Part shown: piece by piece, positions 36,643 to 46,930 of the stretch | Layout: each line of letters begins with the position of its first letter | How positions within the stretch are numbered: position 1 is the first letter of the stretch | Origin: Plantago ovata | Taxonomy: Eukaryota > Streptophyta > Magnoliopsida > Lamiales > Plantaginaceae | Direction: 5' to 3' | DNA length: 64,000 nt | Assembly (NCBI GenBank): GCA_028274465.1 | Contig: CM051456.1 | Span: 123,582,880 to 123,646,879, forward strand | Program-made: the position numbers and the translations under genes | Notes under the pieces: model-generated | Seen by the model: only the letters and a program-made list of their open reading frames with translations | The model's database searches: none | What the model was told of the DNA's origin: nothing

Positions 36643-38131
36643 ATGGATATCCGTGCATCATCATCAACAGGTAACTCTGCACTTGATGCTGAAATAGCAA
36701 ACTGTGCAGCATGTCGGAAGCAAATACGCAAGGTGTTTCCCCAAATGTTAATGGAAAAGCAACATCGCGAACCATCAATCTACCATCCAATATTTGTCTC
36801 CATTGGGCCTTATCACCATGGTAAACCAGAGCTTTGTCGAGCAGAGGCATTCAAGTATCGATGCTTGGACAGATTTGGTCCTGGTAAGCTGCAGATAATT
36901 TAATCTAGTTTAGTTTAATTTAGATTCTTCAAACGAATAGGGGTCAACGATTTAATTTGCTTGTGCAGATAAGGAACTATTATACAAGTGTGTATTGGAA
37001 AGGATTAACGAAATTAGAGATTGCTATGCTCAAGTCGCAATTGTGAACAAGTATGATAATGATGCTTTGGCGTGGATTATGATTTTGGATTCTTGTTTCA
37101 TGATAACTTATATGGAGACTATTACTTGTACTAGACAAGGTTCATGGGACGACTGGCTCAATTGCTTTGGTTTGGCAGCTAGCCGTTTCTTTGTGGCTCG
37201 TGATATAATGGTGCTAGAGAATCAAATCCCATTTTTCGTACTAAAATTGGTGATTGGCCTCAAGTATGAAAAAGAGAAAGGAAAAGAATTAGTTGGCAAG
37301 TCCCTGATCAGTTGGATTAAATATGTTGAGTTGAAACATGACAGTGTGTCCATTCCCAGGGAAGATGAAGATCCTCCTATTCATTTTCTTGAAGCTCAAT
37401 GGAGAGTGCTTGTAGAATACCCAACCACTGAGCCTGGCAGCCACCATGCCAATGAGTCCAATTACCATTTCTTTGCCTTCTCTAATTGGTTCAAGCATCG
37501 GCCCCAATTCATGACAACATCATGGAAGATCAAGAAACAGAAGATTGATATAAATGGCGAACACACTTATATCCACGGATGGGGATCGGTTATGGATCTC
37601 AAAGCAAAAGGCATCAAGTTACGTCCAAGTGCTTCCCACTCCCTCCTGGATATCAAATTCATATCTCGTCCTTTGTATGGCCAACTTCAACTTCCAACAC
37701 GTTATCTATCAGATCAAACTCCGGTTGTTCTGTCTAACATGATAGCCTATGAAATATCACCTGACAATCGAAGTGATCATCATGTTGTCTTGTCATACGT
37801 GATTTTCATGAAATCGTTGATCCAGACTGTCGAAGATGTCAAAGAATTGCAGAAAAATGGTGTGTTTCGGATTAAAAGGTTCTCAAATCAGAATCAAGTG
37901 GTAGAATTATTTAAAAACATCAACACATTTGGTGTGGGGAACATGAACATATATGAACATGTGATGCACAGAGTTGGACAACATTGTAACAGCAAGGCAA
38001 GAACATGGATGGCCGACCTGGTTCATGGAAAGCTTCGTAGCCCATGGACTATCCTGGGCCTCCTCTCCGCAACTCTCCTTCTTATCCTAACTTTTCTCCA
38101 AACTTTTTATACATTGCATCCTGTAAAATAG
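36643..38131 (+). CDS. DUF247 (UPF0481) membrane-anchored protein, 467 aa
   Basis: Two exons, 36643-36883 and 36969-38131, in frame. The plant-specific DUF247 domain opens with the family hallmark IYHPIFVSIGPYHHG followed by an acidic/lysine region, continues through DSCFMITYMET and a MVLENQIPFFVL block, and ends with a C-terminal hydrophobic anchor (about 440-465) with a very short tail. Family biochemistry is unknown. In grasses DUF247 genes are linked to self-incompatibility, which should not be extended to this gene. Most family members I recall have an uninterrupted coding region, whereas here an 85-nt intron splits codon 81. The 5' flank contains a near-duplicate of an ATACTACTAATTAACATTAAG phrase at about 36493 and 36554. 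Confidence 0.92.
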
Positions 38132-38424
38132 GTTAATAGCTAACCATGAATTGAGGTAAAACCTGATTTCCATTTTCTCTCATTTTCATTTCCTTGTTCT
38201 GTGTTTGGCATGATTGTGATTGTAATCCAAACGGTTAAGTTATTGTTGTGTTAACTTCGTCCAGTACCAATTTACATTTAACAATTAAACAACGTAGATT
38301 TGTGGCAACATGCTAGATTAATGAGGTATAATGCAAAGAACAAGCAGGCTCCCTTAATTTTATCTTAAATTCAATTCAATTCAGTTTAGTTCAAATTTAT
38401 TAAGTTCAGTTCAGTTGATATAAT

Positions 38425-38743
38425 TGTCTATGACACCACAAAGTTTCGGAGAGCTTAAAGGGTTGAGAACAATAATCATGTCAATAAGAATAAGGTGCAC
38501 CTTTTCTTCTTTTTCAAAATCTACCTAAAAGAACTTCAGACTTAAGTGTGTTTGCTTCGGAACAATTTTAGGATGAGTGATCTACTGAAAAGTTCTCGGT
38601 ATATGCACGAGTGAGGGCAAATTGCGCGGGTTAGAACACGTGTTGGTATGTGGGGTCAGCATATCACTCCGGAAAACAGTCCAGGAGTAACTGCGCAGAC
38701 CTAACGGTTGGGCCTTTGGCCGATTAGTGGCTGGGGCGTTACA
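38425..38743 (+). mobile_element. Cassandra-type solo LTR, diverged copy
   Basis: Starts TGTCTATG and ends GGGGCGTTACA. Inside is a degraded 5S rRNA-like segment in the sense direction (about 38488-38610: GTGCACC, AAGAACTTCAGACTTAAG, TAGGATGAGTGA), as in Cassandra terminal-repeat retrotransposons. The body matches the LTR at 38993-39295 when that one is reverse-complemented. No clear target-site duplication, no primer-binding site and no internal region, so an old solo LTR. Confidence 0.75.
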
Positions 38744-38992
38744 CTATCAATACTGAATTACATTGGTACAACTAAGTACTGAATCTATTACTTAGGATTT
38801 GTTATCTTTCTCTCAGAACTTATTTTTCACTTCAATTCTATTATGTTCAAATTCATTTAGTTCTGTTTATTTCAGTTCTGATTTACTTACTTATTTTTTA
38901 TATTACAAATAAGTTCAGTTCAATTCAGTTTCATTCAATTTTCTGTCGTTATGTTCAAACGAACATAATAAAGTCTAAGGGTTCATTATATT

Positions 38993-39295
38993 TGTAACGA
39001 CCCGGCCCACTAACGGGCCGAGACCCAGCCCAACGGGCCGGCAAGGTTACTCATGGGCGCTCTCCGGGGTGATATGCTGGCCCCACAGACCAACACGGGT
39101 TCTAATCCGCGCACTTTGTCCTCACTCGTGCGCACACCGGGAACTTCCCAGTGGGTCACCCATCCTAGAATTGCTCCAGAGCAAACACGCTTAACTCTGA
39201 AGTTCTTATAGGTGGATTCCGAAAAGAAAGGTGCACCTTGTTGGTATGAGTAGCGTTCTCAACCCTTTTAAGCCTCTGAAATCTGGGACGTTACA
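38993..39295 (-). mobile_element. Cassandra-type solo LTR with perfect 5-bp target duplication
   Basis: A 303-bp element beginning TGTAACGACCCGG and ending GGGACGTTACA, flanked on both sides by ATATT (38988-38992 and 39296-39300). Its minus strand contains a nearly full 5S rRNA-like sequence (about 39140-39255), including AAGCGTGTTTGCTC and the box-C-like GGATGGGTGACC. 5S sequence within an LTR is the hallmark of Cassandra elements. It is better preserved than its neighbour and so probably younger. Confidence 0.88.
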
Positions 39296-39300
39296 ATATT

Positions 39301-40646
39301 CCAACATAAATTCAATTTCATTAAATTCAATCGAATTAAGTTCAAATTAGTTCTTTCTTATTATTATTAATAATAATAGATTCACTTCATCAGGTTCATT
39401 AAATTTATATTCACTAACATCACTCTCAATGGAGGACAATTTGGGGCTAAAAGCTCCAATTTTGCTTAATACGAAAAGAAGGTTCACATTTTAGTATAAG
39501 TAGCATTTTCAGTCCCTTTAAATTCATTGAAATTGTAGGACAATATTTTGTGATACCCGTTTAAATTCACTGAAATTGTAGGACAATATTTTATGATACG
39601 GATGTAGTATATAGAATCATAAGGCCATCTCCGGCAGTTAGAACCCAAAATACACTCTCTCTCCTGCCACATCAGCTTTTTAGAGAACATAACCCAAACA
39701 CCACCAACCTTCTCCAGCAGTTAGAACCCACAGAACCTACAATTTAATTTCTTTTCCCATTTTTTTTAAACTCATTTTTTATTTCATTCTTTTTTCATTT
39801 ATTTTTAAACTCATCCTTTTATTTCATTTTAACACCACTAAATAATGATAATAATAATAATAACAATAACATTACATTAATTTTAAAAATTAAAATACTT
39901 GATAAATAAAAATTACAAAAAAATTTTAAAACATACTAGTAGAAACTTAAAACTACCACGATAACATAAAAATACTAATTATTACATAAAAATACTATTC
40001 CTTTTCGTTAAGGCCTAAAAATACACATGGAAGAATTTTTTGTGGAAACTAGAATGAAATCAACTAATTCTAGAAGGGCTTTGTTATTGCAAAAAGATTT
40101 GATCGAACTAACGTGGCAAAAACATGGAGTTGAATGATGTAGAATTAGTTTTAAAGTAAGTGTATGGGTTTTTTTTTCATTAGAGATTTGTAATTTTAAT
40201 TTTTAGCAAGGTGAGTTTTAAATTCTCATGTATTATTATTTATAAAGTTATCATCTATTCCGATTTTAAATTCCGTTGTGAATATTTTGTTCAAATATCA
40301 AAGTTTAAATTTGAAATAACATTGGTATATAATTTTAAAACATAAAATTGAAGATCAACTTTTAAATAGGAATAATAAAATACAAATATAAAAGAACAAG
40401 AAATAACAAAAGAATAAATGAAATAGAATGATATAAATAGAAATGAAAAAATAAAAAGTTATAAAAAATTAAAGAAAATGGAAAAAGAAAATAAAAGGGC
40501 AACAAAACCAATTCTGTAGAATAGAATGGGTTTTGTCATTAAACCCAACAGAACACTTCTGACCTAATATATCTAATAATAAAAGTTCTCCTCCATATTA
40601 TTAGTGTTGGGCAATTGGCAATATTGGATTGATCCATTAATTAAAA
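39301..40646. other. AT-rich spacer, possible decayed DNA element
   Basis: A phrase like CCGGCAGTTAGAACCCA occurs at about 39632 and again, as CCAGCAGTTAGAACCCA, at about 39714, suggesting a degenerate MITE. No matching far end was found. No gene is seen. Confidence 0.4.
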
Positions 40647-40714
40647 GGCCCGTACAGATTTAGCCCACAACATTTACAAACCCTAATTCATACCCTTCCC
40701 TCAATATTATATAC
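40647..40714 (+). promoter_or_regulatory. Promoter-like block of hairpin locus B
   Basis: GGCCCG (40647), telo-box AAACCCTAA (40678-40686) and TATA-like ATTATATACC (40706-40714), in the same order as in hairpin locus A. Spacing to the foldback is longer here because of an insert of about 90 bp (40807-40896). Confidence 0.45.
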
Positions 40715-40896
40715 CCTACCTCCTGGACCACACGGTTTGCTGTCTCCGGATATGGGGCCGTCTCCTCCTCTTATGAAAATATTTAAATGTTTGCATTTTT
40801 TTTTCTCTCTTTCTTTAATTAGTTTGGTTATAGAATAAAGAAGATTATCCATTCCACCGGCTGATCTGAAATGGGGGATGTCGTATCCCGGAGATT

Positions 40897-40977
40897 CTGT
40901 CGCGTGGATGGATTGGAAATCGATTCTTGATAGCAGCAAATGCAAATCGTCGGCTTCCAATTCTATCCAAGCGATTG
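40897..40977 (+). ncRNA. Candidate MIRNA-like foldback B
   Basis: The 5' arm (40900-40923, containing GTGGATGGATTGGAAATCG) pairs with the 3' arm (40950-40975, containing CGGCTTCCAATTCTATCC). It shows about 22 pairs, two mismatches and a single bulge at the same place as in foldback A. Several differences between A and B keep pairing (for example C-G to U-G, and U-G to U-A). Flanks are also shared, including a TATTTAAATG word before and TTTCTCCCCCTTTTA after. It lies 530 bases upstream of the phosphatase-fold gene. Expression is unknown. Confidence 0.45.
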
Positions 40978-41505
40978 GACTTCGGGTTTCTCCCCCTTTT
41001 ACTCTCAGCTGCTAATTACTGGTTTTACATTTTACCTACTACTAATCAGTAGTACTGTGTTTTTATAGTTTACTTGTTGGTGGTTTGTTTCTTTCTGTGT
41101 TTAAATGCTGTATCTTCAATTTTATTATAAGGATAAATGGGTCAACTTTAAAGCCTTGTCAGGTTTGAACCAACTCGAGGACCCAATAAATGTTGTATAT
41201 CAAAATGAAAATGGTCTCATAGCATAGGGTTCCAAACGGGTTGGACTATGTTGGATCCAGACGCGGACGCGGACTTGATCTCTATTATATTTATATGGAG
41301 ACGATTGTTTATGATATTTATTTGAATATTTTTATTTGTTAAAAAAAGGAAAAAAAAAAGTTTTATGTAGAGTAGACTAGATATTTGTTGATTGGAGATA
41401 ATCGTCCTCAATCATCATCAAACCACTTGTCATTCAATCCAGGAGGTGTTTGTAACATATGATGCACTCCATTATTACACTTGTTTGTTTGAAACTAGAA
41501 ATACA

Positions 41506-44500
41506 ATGGTGGTGGCAGCAGCAGCAGCAAGAACAACCACATTGGTTGCCTCAAACACAACCCACAAGAACCACCCATCATCATCATCGAGCAATCTGCA
41601 GAAACTAAAACCATCATCATCATCATCCCGTGTTGGAAGCTTCTCCATCAATCGCCGCGAACTTCTCACTTCACTTCCCATCACTTTCGCTCCATTCTTG
41701 GCTCAACCTAACCCTCATTATTATTATTATGCCTCAATTCCCATTACATTGCCACTCTCCCAAGCCCGTGGCCTCTTCCAAATGCCTCCGGTTCGACTCG
41801 TCAACAGGTAGTCATAATCTCCTTTACTTGAGTTAAAAAAAAAAAAAAAAAGTATCTGCGGAAGGTACTGAGACATTGGTTTCTTGTTTTCTTGGAAGGT
41901 AAATAGATTAGATTAGAGGCTTTTGGACTGGAAACACTCACTTTGCTGGCAGGCAATAGGCCTACATTACCAATCTTTTTCACTTTCACTTATCCTAGTA
42001 GAGAGGCCTAGGATAATGTAGGCCTTATGAGCAAATGCCGTATATCATACCCTAAGACACAGACTATCACAGAATGCATTGAATGATGATTTGTTTTTAC
42101 TTAGCTGAAAACTGTTATGTTGATGTCATTGGCTTTTTTCTTTTTTTTTATTCCTCATGGCGGATATACAGGTACTTTTTGGTGAGAGCAGGGGAATCTG
42201 AATATGAAAGTTTGGGTGTAATAAACACTAACCCCGTGGCTAAGACATCCATGGATAATGGTTTATCAGAAATAGGGAAGAAACAGACTGTTAAGGCTGC
42301 ATTTGAGTTGAAGTCACTGGGGGCTTGTGAAAATAGCTGTTGGATTTGGCCTTCTATAACTCAAAGGGCTTACCAGGCTGCTGAGATTATTGCTGCAGTC
42401 AATGGAGTCAGTAGAAGGTATACCATTCTGTTACTTCATTTTGCAATTTACTCATTGATGAATTTCGAAAAATTGGTACCCTAGAGGAATTCTATTCTTT
42501 GATAGAAGTATTACTAAATTATGCGCGTACATACAGTGCACGGTTGATAATTTGTCACTTGCCCAACTAAAATTATAGCCAGAGTGAAATGTTGATGGGA
42601 ATATCGGTCTCAAGTTTAGATAAATGAGGCATGGTTTGGCTTTCTTGAATTTTAGTAAAGATAGACCAAACCTCTACGCAATGAAGAGGACACGAGAAAT
42701 TGTGCTTTCTCTTGGAATAAGCAACTTCAACGTCTCTCATTTGTTGAAAAGGTAGCTAAGGACATGACAAGCAGATTCTGAAATTTATTTACACAGGTCA
42801 GAGACTACTGAAACTTCTAAAACTATTTTCTAAATTTGAAGACTCAAGTGGAAAGTTTTAGTTGGATATTTACCTGGAAATTATTTACCTTTAAATGATG
42901 CAGTAAAACAACCAATCTTTGCACAAACTCTGGAGGATATAACCTCACTGAAATTGCAGGTTGTATCCTCTTAAAATTATACTTAGGTTGTTAGGATACA
43001 TCTTCAGAACCATTATTGTAACTTCCTTCACCAAGTGATCAGATGTCTAACTAGAACTAGGATAGTAAGTATAGAAAATATGTCATGAAACAGCACCAAC
43101 CAAGTCCTTTATTCGATAGTTTTACTTTCTAGCAGTACTTTCAGAAGGAAAAGCGAAATGCCATCTATATTAGATGGAGAATTCACTTATACTCCATCAC
43201 TAGAAACTTAGATAGACAAGGGCAGCTAGTCGGAAGCTTGCTGATGGATGGAGGAAGTAATACTCTATGTCATGGTACCAGAGTGCGGAAGCATAGATGC
43301 TCAACCAAATATATAGAGATATTAAAAAAGACATTAAAAATGACAAAGAATTTTCTGGTAAAAAAACATCGGCGAGAGAGTCAATTTCCACTCTATGCAT
43401 AAAGAAAAGTAGAGAATTCAAATGAAATAAAACGAGGAAAATTGCAAGTGTTTGAGGTTGTGATTTGGTGATCTGATTATTTTCCCTTGAGGATTAGAAC
43501 GGCATTATAGGCCAAGTTCAAGATTTTTGTTAGGTCATTCATGGCATTGGGAAGGTATGAAAAAGAGAAGCTGACTGCTATTCAATGAGCTGTTTTCCCA
43601 ATCAATACTTTCATACCCTGAAAATTATGTGAAACCTATTGTCCAATTTGTCAAGCTTCCAGAAGATCCAAAACTGAGGCACTACTCAACAAATCTCCAC
43701 CTTGACCCAATTTTGGAAGCCTTCCTCAAGTGTGAATGATACCAGCTAAGCATATCTGCTGGATTTTCAGTTGTACGAGTCTTTTCAATGGTAAGATCAC
43801 CTGCAGATGTGCTGACCAAGCCACTCGCACCAGCGAAGTTCGATCATTGCCTGAACTGAGCTGGTATCATTCACACTTGAGCAAGGCTCCCAGACGAAGA
43901 GCGCGTTTTCAAAATTGAGGTGTAGATTTGTTGAGTAGTGCCTCAGTTTTGGACCTTAATATGCAAGGTATGGCCGTATGGAAGTATTAATTGGGACATC
44001 AACTCTTTGCATAGCAGTCAGCAAAACCCCTTTTGCTTCTCCTTTTCATACCTTCACTATGTACTATGTCGTGGATGACATAATATAAGTTTTGATACTG
44101 GCCTATAAATATTGTTCTAATTCTCAAGCTTCCATAAGGTCAAAACTGAGGCGCTACTACCATTCTGTTTTCCATGGTGACTCTTCTCTTATGTAGTAAT
44201 GTGTCATTTAGTGGTTGATTCTTTCCTGTTTAACACTTTGCTTGAAATACTTTCTCCCGTTCATTATCAAAGAACTTTATTTCAGAGTCATCCATCCAAT
44301 CCTCCATTTGTCTACTTATTTTCTTTACCAAATTCTTTTCTTGGTTTAATTGGCCCTTTGGCCTTCTTTATTCCAAGGCATTCTAAATTAATCAACTAGG
44401 CATTCAATTTTTGTCCAGACAGAAATTACCTACCTTAAGATACATCTGAATGTATGGATTAATCTTTCAGTTTCACGGGGCTGAACCAGAGGGCTCTTTG

Positions 44501-45447
44501 CCACTTATGCTTATAGAAATTAATAAAATAAATTAGACTGCCTAGGTGTGTAGAACTAGAAGATCATTTAAATTTCTTATTAAATCTGATGCATTTTTAT
44601 TCATAATATAGGCCTAAATCAGACCACCTCGGTTGAAACTTACTTTGGTTTTAACAAAATAATCCTTTCTAAAGCCAGTTCATATATTACTGCAGTCGTA
44701 TAGTACCCGAGTATAGCTTCTTGGATGCTCGGGGATTAGGAGCTTATGAAGGGAAAAACCTCAGTTCCATTTCTGAGGTAAAGGAACTCTAACAATGTAC
44801 TGTAATAATTGGCAGATGTGATAATGATTGGTAATTTAGTGATGATGTTGCAGAATTTACTTTTAGACTCTTTCCAGCATGCATTTTGCATTTTCTTGTT
44901 TTCTGAAAGTAAATTGCAGTTCAATATCGAAGTGTTCTATTGCTAGTGAAATTCTTAAAATCTGCAATATAGTTGTACAAGAACAAGACTCATTTTCACT
45001 TTGCAACTGTGGTTATAAGGTCTATGCTTCAGATAGCCTTTCCTCAAACATCAAGCCACCTCCCATCGACGACGGAACACCAAATGAGAGTGTCCAAGAT
45101 GTTTTCGTTCGTGTGACACAACTCATGTCAATTCTTGAGACTCAGTACTCTGAAGACACAGTTATCATAGTATCTCCAGATTCTGACAACTTGACAGTGT
45201 TACAAGCCGGTTTGGTAGGGCTTGACTTACGAAGGCAAGCATTTCATTAGCATCCATTTCGATTTAACACTAACTTCAAACTGAACGATTTTGATGTATG
45301 TAGTGCGTGCTCCTTATTGTTTACAGGCACGGAGACCTTGCTTTCCGGCCAGGCGAAGTGAGATATGTCGACACACGCAGCATACCAACTTACAAACAAC
45401 CTCCATCTAAGGTGTACAAGTGCTTAAATCCTCCAAACTGCAATTGA
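41506..45447 (+). CDS. Plastid phosphoglycerate-mutase-fold protein without catalytic His, 321 aa
   Basis: Five exons: 41506-41807, 42172-42417, 44696-44777, 45020-45234, 45327-45447, in frame for 322 codons. The N terminus is Ala/Ser/Thr-rich like a chloroplast transit peptide. R50-R51 then begin a hydrophobic stretch (RRELLTSLPITFAPFLAQ), which resembles a Tat signal for the thylakoid lumen. The rest follows the histidine phosphatase family, from RYFLVRAGESEYESLG to VIIVSPDSDNLTVLQAG. The catalytic RHG is RAG (A107), and the second histidine position reads SPDSD, so phosphatase chemistry by the usual route is unlikely. A similar Arabidopsis protein exists as I recall (possibly At3g26780), so the change may be family-wide. 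Intron 4 has a GC donor (GCAAGC). Intron 2 is 2.3 kb and holds a foldback. Confidence 0.88.
43667..43952. repeat. Imperfect inverted repeat inside intron 2
   Basis: The arm at 43667-43746 (AAAACTGAGGCACTACTCAAC... to GATACCAGCT) is complementary to 43858-43952 (AGCTGGTATCATTCACACTTG... to GTGCCTCAGTTTT). Arms of 80-95 bases flank about 110 bases. A partial third copy of the arm end lies at about 44128-44158. It could be a foldback transposon or inverted retrotransposon pieces. Confidence 0.75.
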
Positions 45448-46930
45448 GTTGGTTGACAGTCGAGTGATGATCTCTCCCAACATTCAACAATATAGCATGA
45501 ATTTGTTGGCTTATACTAGGTGCATTACTGTCACATTATCGTTTTGAATTTTTAATGTAAATAATTTTCAATTTAACACGCTAAAGTTTTATGATAATTT
45601 AAAAGTAATTTTATAATTATTTGATTGATGTATTTGTACCTAACGATATTTTTTGGAATACAAGAGTGGAGACTTTAATACCAAAACAAAAACAAAAAGG
45701 TAATTTTATTATTAAAATTATATTTCGACCGTAAAAAGTTAACATGTACAGTATATCATAATCAACTATACTATATGGTTATGGATGCAGTATCTGCTGT
45801 AAGGGTAAATGGCAAAATATGTCAAGCGTAATAAGTGGGAGGGGCAGGTTCATAAATATTACACCCGGCATTAAATAAAATAAAATAAAGGGTTCAACTG
45901 AATTGAAGATGTAAAATAAATGTTTTAAATTGCTTAAAAAGATTAAAGTAACGTTTTTTAATCTTTTTATCTTTTTCTTTTCGGAGAATTCGATGGAACA
46001 ATTACACCAAATCACATACCACAATAGTAATTAAGCCTCAAGAATACGCTGCAGCACTCAATCAACGTACATAGAGTAAAAAAACAGAGAACGAACACAA
46101 GTTTAACATGGTTTGGTTGTAAATAACCGAACGGAGATCAACAACTTCTATTAATACCACAACCTCAACTACAAGTACCTAACAAGACTTCTATTAATAC
46201 CACAACCTCAACTACAAGTACCTAACAAAATCTAAGAAACGGAAATATATCAGGCTATCGTCTATATAACTAAATGCATACAAAGTTGGAGAGGTTTTGT
46301 ATCTAAAATTTATCGATGAAATATATCTAAACAATACAGTTTTCGTCCATATATATAGCCAACAATATTGTAGTGAATACGGATTCTAATAGCATTCGAG
46401 TTGTTAGCTTAATTAACAACAATTTCTTCTTGTATACTATATTTAGTTTCCTGAATTAGCAGTTGACACGATGTCTACTCGACTCCTCCTCACACAATGT
46501 GTGTTCCGTATGGTGCCACTCTATCTTTGGTCGGTTGGGTTGTATCTCCGTCAACAACCCTCTCCACCACCACCGTAATAATATTAATTAATTAATTAAA
46601 TATTAAATATAGTAAGCATTATAAAACAAAAACAAAATCCAAAATGAGTATAATTAATTAGGGGAATCGTCTTTCTCATTCAGTCATTTGCCCACAGGTC
46701 TTAACCTTTTCCTCCTAATCGTGTTCGTCTTTCCCTTTCAGAAATCTCTCTTTTTCTTCCATTCACGCAATCACACACACTCTCTCTCTCTCTGCGCGTC
46801 ATCTTATTCCCATGGATATGCCTTCTCTGCGTTCTTCTTCTTCTCCTTCACTATCACTCAACTGAACTAATACGCTCTTTTTGTTGAATGAGATTCCAGT
46901 TTTTCAGTAACCGCTCAACACTAGTTCAAA
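45448..46930. other. Intergenic spacer with retroelement-like pieces
   Basis: The first part is the 3' UTR of the preceding gene. The 46020-46330 stretch (AACACAAGTTTAACATGGTTTGG type) resembles copia LTR text and includes a 43-bp duplication. CT-rich leader sequence of the RING gene starts at about 46670. Confidence 0.4.
46144..46229. repeat. 43-bp tandem duplication
   Basis: The segment starting ACTTCTATTAATACCACAAC at 46144 is repeated immediately at 46187 with at most one difference near the end. Confidence 0.92.

Noticed and set aside
39140..39255. A free-standing 5S rRNA gene on the minus strand
   Set aside because: The 5S-like segment is embedded in an LTR with TG...CA ends and a 5-bp target duplication, as in Cassandra, and has many changes from a true 5S gene.
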